From NCBI GenBank assembly GCA_963807735.1, contig CAWEDI010000036.1, positions 178,257 through 242,256 on the forward strand: a stretch of DNA of 64,000 nucleotides. The letters run 5' to 3'. Shown one piece after another: positions 7,723-16,228 of this stretch. The position numbers and the translations under genes are program-made. The first letter of the stretch is position 1. Each line of letters begins with the position of its first letter. The notes beneath the pieces are model-generated. The model was not told where the DNA came from. It worked only from the letters and a program-made list of their open reading frames with translations, and searched no databases. The stretch comes from Roseiarcus sp963807735 (GTDB lineage Bacteria; Pseudomonadota; Alphaproteobacteria; Rhizobiales; Beijerinckiaceae).

Positions 7723-8853
7723 ATGTCCACAGCCGCTTATTTCGATCCGCGCACCGGCGTCCGCTATCCCCTCAACGTCCCGCGCTGGCGCTCTGATGAC
7801 GGCGCGCCGCTGCTGGTGACCCCGTCCGCTGGGCTCGGCCGCGACGAGATCCAGCGCGGAACGCGCTCGCTGTGGCGCTATCGCGCCGCGCTTGCCGGCG
7901 AGATCGGGCGCCCGATCAGCCTCGGCGAAGGCTGCACGCCGCTTGTCGAAGGACATTGGGGCGAGCTGCGGCCGATGTTCAAATGCGAGTGGTTCAGCCC
8001 AAGCGGCTCCTTCAAGGACCGCGGCGCCTCGGTGATGTTGTCGTACCTGCGCCAGCTCGGCGTCGATGCGATGCTGGAGGACAGTTCCGGCAACGGCGGC
8101 GCCGCGATCGCCGCCTACGGCGCCGCCGGCGGCTTGCGCGTCAAAGTCCTCGCGCCGGCCTCAACCTCGCCCGCCAAGATCGCGCAAGTCCGCGCTTACG
8201 GCGCCGAGGTCGAACTGGTCGAGGGGCCGCGCGAGGCGAGCCAGGCCGAGGCGATCCGGCAATCCGCGGAGATATTTTACGCCAGCCACAACTGGCAGCC
8301 GTTCTTCCTCGAAGGGACCAAGACCCTGGCTTACGAGCTTTGGGAGGATTTCAACTTTCGGGCGCCGGACAACATTATTGTTCCCGTCGGCGCCGGGAGT
8401 CTGTTGCTGGGTCTCCATTTCGGCTTCGGCGAACTCCTGCGCGCCGGCCAGATCGCCCGCGCGCCGCGCCTGTTCGCGGCGCAGCCGCTGAACTGTTCGC
8501 CCGTCGTGGCGCGCTTCGAGGCGGCCGTCGTCCCCGAATTCCTGCCAACAATCGCCGAGGGAACCGCGATCCGGGCGCCGCTGCGGTTGGAGCCGATGAT
8601 CACCGCGCTGCGCGAGACCGGCGGGGCGGCGGTCGCCGCGCCGGAGGACGAAATTGTCGCCGCGCTGCGGCGGCTGTGCGCCGCAGGGCTGTTCGTCGAG
8701 CCGACCTCGGCGACCGCCGCCGCCGCGCTCGATCGGCTGCTCGCGGCGGGGTCTATCGCGGCGCGCGAAACGACGGTCGTCGTGCTGAGCGGATCGGGGC
8801 TGAAGGCCGCGGCGCGAGTGGCTGAGCTTTGCGCGGGCGGGAGTCCTGCGTAG
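7723..8853 (+). CDS. Threonine synthase-like PLP-dependent enzyme
   Basis: A 376-residue fold-type II pyridoxal-phosphate enzyme. The PLP lysine is Lys98 in SPSGSFKDRG, the phosphate-binding loop is SSGNGGAA, and a late VLSGSGLK segment matches the cofactor-ring contact region. The N terminus (DPRTGVRYPL, then SLWRYRAAL and LGEGCTPL) is that of the long threonine synthase class, which converts O-phosphohomoserine to threonine. Related branches act on other amino acids, and the nearby genome gives no thrB/hom context, so the exact substrate is probable rather than certain. Start ATG at 7723 gives MSTAAYFDPRTG. It is transcribed divergently from the tandem helix-turn-helix gene and followed by a hairpin and a palindromic repeat. 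Confidence 0.8.
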   Translation: MSTAAYFDPRTGVRYPLNVPRWRSDDGAPLLVTPSAGLGRDEIQRGTRSLWRYRAALAGEIGRPISLGEGCTPLVEGHWGELRPMFKCEWFSPSGSFKDRGASVMLSYLRQLGVDAMLEDSSGNGGAAIAAYGAAGGLRVKVLAPASTSPAKIAQVRAYGAEVELVEGPREASQAEAIRQSAEIFYASHNWQPFFLEGTKTLAYELWEDFNFRAPDNIIVPVGAGSLLLGLHFGFGELLRAGQIARAPRLFAAQPLNCSPVVARFEAAVVPEFLPTIAEGTAIRAPLRLEPMITALRETGGAAVAAPEDEIVAALRRLCAAGLFVEPTSATAAAALDRLLAAGSIAARETTVVVLSGSGLKAAARVAELCAGGSPA

Positions 8854-8883
8854 GCGGCGCGCCCCCTATCCGGCCTTCGGCCA

Positions 8884-8909
8884 CCTTCTCCCCGCAAGCG
8901 GGGAGAAGG
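8884..8909. repeat. REP-like hairpin with perfect 11-bp stem
   Basis: CCTTCTCCCCG (8884-8894) and CGGGGAGAAGG (8899-8909) flank a CAAG loop. There is no following T run, so it is more like the short CTCCCC/GGGGAG repeats common between genes in Rhizobiales than a classical terminator, though it may still stop the upstream transcript. Confidence 0.7.
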
Positions 8910-8955
8910 CCCTATTCTGCAAGCTTAGATCGAGTCCCGATCAAGTTGAACCGCT

Positions 8956-9060
8956 GTCATGGCGAGCGAAGCGAAGCCATCCACGTTTCCGCCGAACCAG
9001 GCCTAGCCGATTAGCCTGCGATCTCGGCGCGCTGGATTGCTTCGCTTCGCTCGCAATGAC
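8956..9060. repeat. Palindromic intergenic repeat, copy 1 (subfamily A)
   Basis: The left arm GTCATGGCGAGCGAAGCGAA (8956-8975, extending to 8983) is the near-perfect reverse complement of the right arm TTCGCTTCGCTCGCAATGAC (9041-9060, extending back to 9033). The centre (TTTCCGCCGAACC...GATTAGCCTGCGATCTCGG) is shared with the copies at 28110 and 39204. Flanks CGATCAAGTTGAACCGC and TTCAATTCGTTCGGTAA also recur at the 28110 copy, so the full element may be about 150 bp. Confidence 0.9.
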
Positions 9061-9195
9061 GAAGCCGATTCAATTCGTTCGGTAAGCGCTCCTAGATCGA
9101 CGGTTGGCCGTCCCCCTCGCCTCGCTCTTGCGGGGAGAGGATTGGGGTGAGGGGCGTTTAAGCTTCAACAATGTCAGCAGAATTTGCCTCGCCCC

Positions 9196-10044
9196 CTACT
9201 GCGTCAGCCAGGGCGTCTGTTGCAGCGCGCTCGCCTCCGCGGCGCAGTCGCGCTGCGGCGGATCGCCGGCGGCGCGCGCGGCGTCGAGTTCGGTCTTGGC
9301 TTTGGCGAGATCGTCGCGGAATTCGGCGTTGGCGTGCAGGTCGACGACCGTCGCCGCGCCGATGAGCCGGCCCTCCATCACGTCGCTCGCCCAATGGACG
9401 TTGCAGACGATGCGGCTCTCGCCGAACGCGCGCGCCCGCGCCAGAATCGCGTTGGCGCGGTCGGGGGCGATCTCGGCGAGAACCTCGCCCCAGGCCCAGC
9501 CGGCCGAGGTGTGGCCCGAGGGGTAGGACCCGTTTTTGCGCAGGGCGTCGTCGTCTTCGGGGCGGCAGGTCGGGTGGTTGTCGACCATGAACGGGCGCGC
9601 ATGGCGATAGAGATCTTTGGCCTTGCCCGTCGCCGCGCCGGCGTCGGACAAAGTCCTTTGCAACAGGCGATAGAGCGTTGGCGTGGTGTCCGGCTTGATC
9701 GCCACGCCGATCGCGCAGGAGAATGTCGAGGCGGCGAACGGAAACGCCAGGATCGCGTCTAACGCGGCCTGCTGGAAACGCGGCGAGCCGGCGAGACCTA
9801 TGGCAAACTCCGCGGTGTCTTCGTCGAGCATGAACGCAACCGACCCAACCGGCGGCGGCGGCGGCAGCAAGGCGACGCTGTCGGGCAACTCGGAGGGCGA
9901 GAGATAGCCCTTGAGCCGTTCGCCCATCGGGGCCGGCGCCGGGGTCTGCGGACTGGCGGCCGGAGTCGGCGTCTGTGCGAGAGCCGCCTGCGCGCAAATG
10001 ACGACGGCGGCGAGCGCGGCGCGCGAAAGCGATCGTTTCAACAC
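9196..10044 (-). CDS. Class A nonspecific acid phosphatase (PAP2 superfamily), secreted
   Basis: A 282-residue periplasmic phosphatase. A Sec signal peptide spans about residues 1-23 (ending AALA|Q), followed by a Pro/Thr-rich linker. The complete bacterial class A / PAP2 signature is visible: K143 to R150-P151 (KDLYRHARP), PSGH at 175-178 and SR at 210-211 through H217 to D221 (SRIVCNVHWASD). H217 is the expected nucleophile and H178 the general acid. Length and order match PhoN/PhoC enzymes that release phosphate from many monoesters. It stands alone between a repeat region and aroC. No Pho box could be identified. Confidence 0.92.
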   Translation of the reverse strand: MLKRSLSRAALAAVVICAQAALAQTPTPAASPQTPAPAPMGERLKGYLSPSELPDSVALLPPPPPVGSVAFMLDEDTAEFAIGLAGSPRFQQAALDAILAFPFAASTFSCAIGVAIKPDTTPTLYRLLQRTLSDAGAATGKAKDLYRHARPFMVDNHPTCRPEDDDALRKNGSYPSGHTSAGWAWGEVLAEIAPDRANAILARARAFGESRIVCNVHWASDVMEGRLIGAATVVDLHANAEFRDDLAKAKTELDAARAAGDPPQRDCAAEASALQQTPWLTQ

Positions 10045-10099
10045 CGGGCGTCTCCCAAAACTGTCATTCGCGCCGCGAACCTAGTCGGAGCGCCGCCCC

Positions 10100-11197
10100 T
10101 CACGCAAGCAGGCTCCCGACCTGTCCGCGATGGCGCAGGAACGCGTCGGCGAGCACGCAGGCGAGCATCGCCTCGGCGACGGGCGCGGCGCGGATTCCGA
10201 CGCAGGGGTCGTGGCGGCCCTTGGTGGAGATGTCCGTCTCCTCGCCGTCGCGCGTGATCGTCTGCCGCGGCGCGAGGATCGAGGACGTCGGCTTGACGGC
10301 GAAGCGGGCGACGATCGGCTGTCCGGTGGAGATGCCTCCGAGCACGCCGCCGGCGTGATTGGAGAGAAAGCGCGGGCCGCCGTTGCCGGCGCGCATCTCG
10401 TCGGCGTTCTCCTCGCCGGTCAGCGCGGCGGCGGCGAAGCCGTCGCCGATCTCGACGCCTTTCACCGCATTGACGCCCATCAGCGCCGCCGCGATCTCGG
10501 CGTCGAGCTTGCCATAGATCGGCGACCCCCAGCCGGCGGGGACGCCCTCGGCGATCACCTCCAACACGGCGCCGACCGAGGAGCCCGCCTTGCGGATGGC
10601 GTCGAGATAATGCGCGAAGCGCCCGACCGCCTCGGGGTCCGGCGTGAAGAACGGGTTGCGGCCGACCTCGTCCCAATCCCAATGCGCCCGGTCGATCGAG
10701 AGCTTGCCGAGCTGCACCAATGCGGCGCGGATGCGGACGCCCGGAATCACCTTGCGCGCCACCGCGCCGGCGGCGACGCGGGCCGCCGTCTCGCGCGCCG
10801 AGGAGCGGCCGCCCCCGCGATAGTCGCGAATGCCGTATTTGGCTTCGTAGGTGAAATCGGCATGGCCGGGCCGGTACCTGTCCCTGATCTCGCCGTAGTC
10901 CTTGGAGCGCTGGTCGACGTTCTCGATGTGGATGCAGATCGGCGTCCCCGTCGTCACCTGCTGGCCGGTGCGTTCGTCAAACATCACGCCGGAAAGAATG
11001 CGCGCCTCGTCGGGCTCGCGCCGCTGCGTGGTGAAGCGCGAGGTTCCCGGCCGGCGGCGGTCGAGATCGGCCTGCACTTCGGCGACGTCGAGCGGGATCA
11101 GCGGCGGGCAGCCGTCGATCACGCAGCCGATCCCCGCGCCGTGGCTTTCGCCGTAAGTGGTGACGCGGAAGAGATGGCCGAACGTGTTGTGCGACAT
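10100..11197 (-). CDS. aroC: Chorismate synthase
   Basis: A 365-residue enzyme that eliminates phosphate from 5-enolpyruvylshikimate-3-phosphate to make chorismate, the last shikimate-pathway step; it needs reduced FMN. The N terminus MSHNTFGHLFRVTTYGESHG and the segments RRPGTSRFTTQRREPDE, GGGRSSARETAARVAAGA and KPTSSILAPRQTI are diagnostic of AroC. The start is ATG 11197; the frame is open to 11245, but the added residues do not resemble the family. It lies alone, divergent from the His/Met-rich gene. Confidence 0.97.
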   Translation of the reverse strand: MSHNTFGHLFRVTTYGESHGAGIGCVIDGCPPLIPLDVAEVQADLDRRRPGTSRFTTQRREPDEARILSGVMFDERTGQQVTTGTPICIHIENVDQRSKDYGEIRDRYRPGHADFTYEAKYGIRDYRGGGRSSARETAARVAAGAVARKVIPGVRIRAALVQLGKLSIDRAHWDWDEVGRNPFFTPDPEAVGRFAHYLDAIRKAGSSVGAVLEVIAEGVPAGWGSPIYGKLDAEIAAALMGVNAVKGVEIGDGFAAAALTGEENADEMRAGNGGPRFLSNHAGGVLGGISTGQPIVARFAVKPTSSILAPRQTITRDGEETDISTKGRHDPCVGIRAAPVAEAMLACVLADAFLRHRGQVGSLLA

Positions 11198-11343
11198 GGC
11201 GTCCTCAAGAAAGCTCCGTAAAGCGCGAGCGGAGGCGCGCGTCAAACGGGGACAACATCTGTTCGTTCATGTCCAATTCATGTCGGGCGCCCCAGGGTCC
11301 GGCGATCCGACTTTTACGTTGGAATCGTCTTTGGAGGCCAAGA

Positions 11344-11619
11344 ATGCTGAAGAAAATAGCCGCTCTCGGTTTGACCGCTGCGCTTGCTTTCGCCCCCGTC
11401 GCTGCGCTTGCGCAGGCTGCGGCCCCCGACGCCGGCGCGACCCCGGCCGCTTCGCCTGACGCCGGCGCGACGCCGGAGGCCACGCCGATGAAGCACAAGA
11501 TGCATCATCACATGATGAAGCATCACATGATGAAGCATCATATGATGAAGCATCACATGAAGAAGAAGATGGAGGCTCCGGCCGGCGACGCCACCCCGGC
11601 GCCCGACGCGCCGAAGTAA
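11344..11619 (+). CDS. Secreted His/Met-rich repeat peptide, candidate metal-binding protein
   Basis: A 91-residue protein with a clear Sec signal peptide (residues 1-23, MLKKIAALGL...ALA|Q), an Ala/Pro/Thr linker with two copies of PDAGATP, and a His/Met/Lys tract at 49-76 built from repeated MMKHH units. A 15-bp DNA repeat (CATCACATGATGAAG) encodes the tract. GGAGG lies just upstream of the ATG at 11344, and an intrinsic terminator closes the gene, so it is a self-contained expressed unit. His/Met clusters in small periplasmic proteins usually bind Cu(I)/Cu(II), Ni or Zn. A role in metal buffering is inference; no metal transporter is adjacent. Confidence 0.82.
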   Translation: MLKKIAALGLTAALAFAPVAALAQAAAPDAGATPAASPDAGATPEATPMKHKMHHHMMKHHMMKHHMMKHHMKKKMEAPAGDATPAPDAPK

Positions 11620-11650
11620 GCGTCGCAACACGAGCTTTTCTGGATGCAGA

Positions 11651-11677
11651 CCGCCCCCGTTGTGGGGCGGTTTTTTT
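11651..11677 (+). terminator. Rho-independent terminator after the His/Met-rich gene
   Basis: CCGCCCC (11651-11657) pairs with GGGGCGG (11664-11670), followed by seven T residues (11671-11677). Confidence 0.9.
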
Positions 11678-11756
11678 GTCGGCCTACCGCCGCGCTGGCA
11701 TTGCAGCGCGACCTTTCCCGCGCGAAACAGGGCGACTTCCGCTGCGAGGACGCGCC

Positions 11757-12341
11757 ATGCCCGCGCTCGATTTCTGGTACGAATTCGCTTCAACCTATTC
11801 CTATCCCGCGGCGATGCGAATCGAGGCGCTCGCGGCGGCGAGCGGCGTCTCCGTGAATTGGCGGCCGTTCCTGCTCGGGCCGCTGTTCTTCGACCAAGGC
11901 TGGCGCGATTCGCCGTTCAACATCTATCCGGTGAAGGGGCGCTACATGTGGCGCGACCTGCAACGCATCTGCGACGCGTTGGGCCTGCCGCTGAAGCGCC
12001 CCGAACCCTTTCCGCAGAATACGCTGCTCGCCGCCCGCGTAGCGCTGGCGTTGCCCGAGGCGCGCCGCGCCGCCTTCAGCCGCGCGGTCTACGCCGCCGA
12101 GTTCGGGGAGGGGCGGACGATTGACCGCGCGCTGCTCGGGCGCCTGCTCGGCGAAGACGCGGAGGCGACGCTGTCGCTCGCCGAATCGCCTGAGAACAAG
12201 GAAGCGCTGAAGGACGCTTGCGCGGAGGCCAAGGCGCTCGGGCTGCCGGGCGCGCCGTGTTGCGTCACCGAAAGCGGCGAAGTGTTCTGGGGCAACGACC
12301 GGCTCGAGCCGGCGATCGCCTGGGCGTTGCGCGGCGAATAG
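11757..12341 (+). CDS. 2-hydroxychromene-2-carboxylate isomerase / DsbA-family thioredoxin-like protein
   Basis: A 194-residue member of the kappa-class GST / HCCA isomerase family. The opening LDFWYEFASTYSYPAAMRIE is the typical beta-strand plus active-site Ser/Tyr segment, where Ser replaces the DsbA Cys. FLLGPLFFDQGW and the C-terminal GAPCCVTESGEVFWGNDRL (cis-Pro loop and GNDRL) complete the fold. Named members isomerise 2-hydroxychromene-2-carboxylate in naphthalene breakdown using glutathione. Most chromosomal homologues, including probably this one, have an unknown glutathione-linked role, and no aromatic-degradation genes are nearby. GCGAGGA precedes the ATG at 11757. Confidence 0.82.
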   Translation: MPALDFWYEFASTYSYPAAMRIEALAAASGVSVNWRPFLLGPLFFDQGWRDSPFNIYPVKGRYMWRDLQRICDALGLPLKRPEPFPQNTLLAARVALALPEARRAAFSRAVYAAEFGEGRTIDRALLGRLLGEDAEATLSLAESPENKEALKDACAEAKALGLPGAPCCVTESGEVFWGNDRLEPAIAWALRGE

Positions 12342-12421
12342 CGCACGTTTTTGCGAATTCCCAACGCGCTCCCGCTGCGCTATGGTCGCGGCCGATGACA
12401 GCTCGACGCGAGGGAGACGAC

Positions 12422-12478
12422 ATGATTCGCATGCCTGACGTTTCCCTCGGGTATTCGCGCGGACCGGACGCCTTCTGA
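12422..12478 (+). CDS. Possible 18-residue peptide upstream of the ABC exporter gene
   Basis: ATG at 12422 follows a strong GAGGGAGA ribosome-binding site at 6-8 bases and opens an 18-codon frame (MIRMPDVSLGYSRGPDAF) ending in TGA at 12476-12478, 79 bp before the exporter start. The ribosome-binding site is better than that of many genes here. I do not recognise the peptide. It could be a leader peptide controlling the exporter, a small peptide in its own right, or chance. Confidence 0.35.
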   Translation: MIRMPDVSLGYSRGPDAF

Positions 12479-12557
12479 TCCCGCCGCCGCTCGCTTCTTA
12501 AGTTCATTCCCTGATATCGACGCCCGCCGCGCGGGCGCGCCTGCTCAAGGCCCCCTC

Positions 12558-14390
12558 ATGTTCGCTCTGTTCGAACGACTCGTCGATCCGTTTCGCGCCC
12601 ACGACGAGACCATGCCGCCGGGCGACATCCTCGGCTTCTATGCGCGCTATTGCCGGCAGATCTGGCCGCTGATCGCGGCGCTGATCGTGCTCGGCCTCGT
12701 CATCTCGCTGATCGAGACGACGATCGTGCGGTTCTCTGGCTCGCTGATCGACATGCTGCGCACAACGCCGCCGGCCGAGGCGTTCACGCAGCATCGCGCG
12801 GTCTTTCTCGGAATGGCGGCGCTGGTGCTGATCGCGCGGCCGCTGGCGAGCCTCGCACACGACCTCATCACCCAGCAGGCGGTCGCGCCGGGCTTCACCA
12901 ACCTGATCCGCTGGCAGACGCACCGCTGGGTTCTGCGCCAGTCAATGAACTATTTCGCCAACGACTTCGCCGGGCGCATCGCCTCCAACATCATCCAGAG
13001 CTCGGCGTCGTTGCGGGAATCGACGGTGCAAGTCGTCGATTCGATTTGGTTCGTCGTGACTTTCGCCGTGACGACGCTGGTCGTGTTCGCGCGCGCCGAC
13101 GTGTGGCTGACGGTCCCGCTCATACTCTGGATCGCCTATTACCTCGGCGTGCTCGCCGTCATGGTGCCGCGCATCCGGCGCCGCTCGGAGGCGCTCGCCC
13201 ACGCCCGCGCCGATCTCACCGGCCGCGTCGTCGACGCCTACGCCAACATCCAGACGGTGAAACTGTTCGCGCAGATGCAGCGCGAGGACGACTACGCCCG
13301 CGAGGCGCTGTCGACGCATCTGGCCGCCTACCATCGCCAGACGCGGCTCATCACCTGGCTCAACGTGTTCGTCTCCGGCGGCAACAGCGCGTTGATCGTC
13401 GTCGCGGGCGGTTTAGCGGTCTGGCTGTGGAGCCGCGGCGCGTTGTCGCTCGGCGACATCGCCGTGGCGATTGGCCTCACCGTTCGCGTCGTCACCATGT
13501 CGGGTTGGGTGATGTGGACGGCGATCGCGATCTTCGACGCGGTCGGCAATGTGCAGGAAGGCATGCGCACCATCGCGCAACCCCGCGCCGTCGACGACGC
13601 GCCCGGCGCGAGGGCGCTCGCGGCGCCGCGCGGCGAGATCCGGTTCGAGAACGTGTCGTTCCACTACGGCAAGGGCGGGGGCGTGATCGACAAGTTCTCG
13701 CTGACGATCGCGCCGGGCGAGAAGGTCGGCCTCGTTGGACGTTCCGGCGCCGGCAAGTCGACGCTGGTCAACCTGTTGCTGCGATTCTACGACGTCGAGG
13801 CCGGCCGCATCCTGGTCGACGGCGAGGACATCGCGCGCGCCACGCAGGAAAGCCTGCGGCACAAGGTCGGCATGGTGACGCAGGACACCTCGCTGCTGCA
13901 CCGTTCGATCGCCGACAACATCCTCTACGGCCGGCCGGAGGCTTCGCGGGAGGACATGATCGCCGCCGCCCGCGCCGCCCACGCTGACGCGTTCGTCACC
14001 GGACTGGTCGACCGCGACGGCCGTACGGGCTACGACTCGATGGTCGGCGAGCGCGGCGTCAAGTTGTCCGGCGGCCAGCGTCAGCGCATCGCCATCGCGC
14101 GGGTGCTGTTGAAGGACGCGCCGATCCTGGTGCTGGACGAGGCGACCTCGGCGCTCGATTCCGAGATCGAACAGGCGATCCAGGAGAACTTGCAAACGCT
14201 GATGTCCGGCAAGACGGTGATCGCCATCGCGCATCGGCTGTCGACGATCGCGGCGATGGACCGGCTCGTCGTGCTCGACGGCGGACGGATCGTCGAGACG
14301 GGTTCACACCGGGAGCTGATCGACCACGGCGGCCTCTACGCGGCGCTATGGCGTCGGCAGTCCGGCGGCTTCCTCAAGGCGGCGGAGTGA
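12558..14390 (+). CDS. ABC transporter, fused permease/ATPase (exporter type)
   Basis: A 610-residue half-transporter. The N-terminal ~340 residues hold the type I exporter membrane domain (six expected helices; for example WPLIAALIVLGLVISLI and a pair around 170-200). The nucleotide-binding domain has Walker A GRSGAGKS at 394-401, signature LSGGQRQR at 503-510 and Walker B ILVLDEATSALD. It would act as a homodimer exporting a lipid, peptide or drug. It is most like the MsbA/ATM-like 'multidrug' branch common in Rhizobiales, and its substrate cannot be read from sequence. The 18-residue peptide frame lies upstream. The gene ends 17 bp before the convergent DUF815 gene. Confidence 0.92.
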   Translation: MFALFERLVDPFRAHDETMPPGDILGFYARYCRQIWPLIAALIVLGLVISLIETTIVRFSGSLIDMLRTTPPAEAFTQHRAVFLGMAALVLIARPLASLAHDLITQQAVAPGFTNLIRWQTHRWVLRQSMNYFANDFAGRIASNIIQSSASLRESTVQVVDSIWFVVTFAVTTLVVFARADVWLTVPLILWIAYYLGVLAVMVPRIRRRSEALAHARADLTGRVVDAYANIQTVKLFAQMQREDDYAREALSTHLAAYHRQTRLITWLNVFVSGGNSALIVVAGGLAVWLWSRGALSLGDIAVAIGLTVRVVTMSGWVMWTAIAIFDAVGNVQEGMRTIAQPRAVDDAPGARALAAPRGEIRFENVSFHYGKGGGVIDKFSLTIAPGEKVGLVGRSGAGKSTLVNLLLRFYDVEAGRILVDGEDIARATQESLRHKVGMVTQDTSLLHRSIADNILYGRPEASREDMIAAARAAHADAFVTGLVDRDGRTGYDSMVGERGVKLSGGQRQRIAIARVLLKDAPILVLDEATSALDSEIEQAIQENLQTLMSGKTVIAIAHRLSTIAAMDRLVVLDGGRIVETGSHRELIDHGGLYAALWRRQSGGFLKAAE

Positions 14391-14406
14391 TTGGGCCGGA
14401 GGGGGG

Positions 14407-15273
14407 CTATTCCTCCATCCGCGCCCCGAGCCGTCCCGCCAAATCCTGGACGAACTGCCAGGCGGTGCGGCCGGAGCGGGCGCCGCGCGTCGTCGCCCAT
14501 TCCAGCGCGTCGCGCTCCAGGTCCTCGGCCGGCGCGGGCAGACCGAAATGCGCGCAATAGCCGCGCACCATCTCCAGGTAATCGTCCTGGCTGCATTTGT
14601 GGAAGCCGAGCCACAGCCCGAAACGGTCGGACAGCGACACTTTCTCCTCGACCGCCTCGCCGGGGTTGATCGCAGTCGAGCGCTCGTTGTCGACCATATC
14701 GCGCGGCAGCAGGTGGCGGCGATTGGACGTAGCGTAGAACAGCACGTTCGCCGGTCGACCCTCGACGCCGCCCTCCAGCGCCGCCTTCAGCGATTTGTAG
14801 GAGGCGTCGCCGCCGTCGAACGAGAGATCGTCGCAGAACACCAGGAAACGATGCGGATCGGCGCGCAGCCGCGCCATCAGCGCCGGCAGGCTCTCGATGT
14901 CCTCGCGGTGGATTTCGATCAGCTTCAGCGGCCGCGCCGCGCCGCGCGCGGCGTTGACCGCCGCGTGGGCGGCTTTCACCAGCGAGGATTTGCCCATGCC
15001 GCGCGCGCCCCACAACAGCGCATTGTTGGCGGGCAGGCCGTTGGCGAAGCGCGTGGTGTTCTCGACCAGGATGTCGCGGGCGCGATCGACGCCCTTGAGC
15101 AGCGCGATCTCGACGCGATTGACATGCGGGACCGGCATCGCGGTCTCGTCGTGGGCGCGCCAGACGAACGCGTCGGCGGCAAGAAAGTCGGGCGCCTCCG
15201 ACGGTTTCGGCGCGAGCCGGTCGAGCGCGTCGGCGATTCGGGAGAGCAGAGCGAGGGCGGCGGGGTCGATCAT
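14407..15273 (-). CDS. DUF815-family AAA ATPase
   Basis: A 288-residue single-domain P-loop ATPase of the DUF815 family. WGARGMGKSSLVKA is the Walker A region, FLVFCDDLSFDGGD a Walker B, and FYATSNRRHLLPRDM the sensor 1 segment, a combination specific to this family. It is cytosolic, with no membrane segment. The family is widespread in Proteobacteria and uncharacterised. The start is placed at MIDPAALALL (15273); the frame continues to 15333. It is convergent with the ABC exporter and divergent from the Fe-S carrier gene. Confidence 0.88.
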   Translation of the reverse strand: MIDPAALALLSRIADALDRLAPKPSEAPDFLAADAFVWRAHDETAMPVPHVNRVEIALLKGVDRARDILVENTTRFANGLPANNALLWGARGMGKSSLVKAAHAAVNAARGAARPLKLIEIHREDIESLPALMARLRADPHRFLVFCDDLSFDGGDASYKSLKAALEGGVEGRPANVLFYATSNRRHLLPRDMVDNERSTAINPGEAVEEKVSLSDRFGLWLGFHKCSQDDYLEMVRGYCAHFGLPAPAEDLERDALEWATTRGARSGRTAWQFVQDLAGRLGARMEE

Positions 15274-15390
15274 CGCGAACGCCTTTGCCACAACGTCGAC
15301 CGTCGCGCGAGCCGCCCTGTAAATCTTCAACAACGGTGCTATATTCGCCAGGGACGTCCCGGGCCTTGAACCCGGCGCACGGAGGTTGGC

Positions 15391-15777
15391 ATGGCTTCGC
15401 GACTGGCGCGCAGGAAAGTGATGAGTCTGACCGAGGCCGCGGCCGCGCGGGTCAAGGAAATCATGGCGAAGTCGGAAACGCAGTCGGCGGGTTTGCGCGT
15501 CGGCGTCCGCAACGGCGGCTGCGCCGGCATGGCCTACACGATGGAGCTCGCCGACCGCGTCGAGCCGCTCGACGAGGTGATCGAGGACAAGGGCGTCAAG
15601 GTGCTGATCGACCCGAAAGCCGTGCTGTTCCTGCTCGGCGCCGAGATGGACTTCAAGTCGGATCGGCTCGGCTCGTCCTTCACCTTCCGCAATCCGAACG
15701 AGACGTCGTCTTGCGGCTGCGGCGAGAGCGTCGCGCTGACGCCGGCGGACGCGAGTCGGCTCGAAGCGTTGGCTTGA
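15391..15777 (+). CDS. HesB/IscA/SufA-type iron-sulfur cluster carrier
   Basis: A 128-residue A-type carrier that receives Fe-S clusters from the Suf or Isc scaffold and hands them to apoproteins. The three conserved cysteines are present: Cys44 in NGGCAGM and Cys108/Cys110 in SSCGCGES. Its position outside a suf operon fits the 'sufA-like' or erpA-like copies scattered in Rhizobiales genomes. The stop codon overlaps the TTG start of the downstream TfoX-N gene (TTGA), so the two are translationally coupled. SufA, ErpA and IscA cannot be told apart here. Confidence 0.9.
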   Translation: MASRLARRKVMSLTEAAAARVKEIMAKSETQSAGLRVGVRNGGCAGMAYTMELADRVEPLDEVIEDKGVKVLIDPKAVLFLLGAEMDFKSDRLGSSFTFRNPNETSSCGCGESVALTPADASRLEALA

Positions 15778-16130
15778 CCGACGCGGACGACCTGAAGGCG
15801 CTTTTCGCGCCGTTCGGAGCCGTGAGTGTTCGTCGCATGTTCGGCGGCGCGGGGATTTATGCGGACGGCCTCTGCTTCGCCATCGAGTCGCGCGGCGAGG
15901 TCTACATCAAGACGGACCCTGTGACGCAAAGCGCCTTCGAGGCGGCGGGGTCGCAAGCCTTCGTCTATGAGATGCAGGGCAAGCCGAAGTCGATGGCGTA
16001 TTGGCGGCTCGTCGCGGACGCCTACGATGATCCCGAGGCGCTGAGGCGCTGGGCCGAGTTGGGTCTCAGCGCGGCGCGAAGGGCGGCGGCGGCCAAATCC
16101 AAACGTCCGCCGCGACGAAAAGCCCGCTGA
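15774..16130 (+). CDS. TfoX N-terminal domain protein
   Basis: A 118-residue protein consisting of the TfoX_N domain. VSVRRMFGGAGIYADGLCFAI and VYIKTDPVTQSAFEAAGSQAFVYEM are characteristic, followed by a short Arg/Lys-rich tail. TfoX (Sxy) regulates competence in gammaproteobacteria, but stand-alone N-domain proteins in Alphaproteobacteria have no proven role. The start is a TTG at 15774 that overlaps the stop of the Fe-S carrier gene. No upstream ATG gives a plausible N terminus. Confidence 0.85.
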   Translation: MTDADDLKALFAPFGAVSVRRMFGGAGIYADGLCFAIESRGEVYIKTDPVTQSAFEAAGSQAFVYEMQGKPKSMAYWRLVADAYDDPEALRRWAELGLSAARRAAAAKSKRPPRRKAR

Positions 16131-16228
16131 ACGTGGACGGGCGGGCGCGCCCATGTTAGGAGCGCGCGATTTTTCGAGGCGCCGCGTGGCGCTGGACAGG
16201 CCGGAGCGTTCGGCGGAGACTTAATTCG

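Larger units (their letters stand above)
8854..9195. other. Repeat-bearing intergenic region
   Basis: About 340 bases between convergent genes. It contains a perfect 11-bp hairpin (8884-8909), a full palindromic repeat (8956-9060) and, at about 9108-9158, a partial echo of the hairpin sequence (CTTGCGGGGAGAGG). No gene is seen. Confidence 0.7.
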
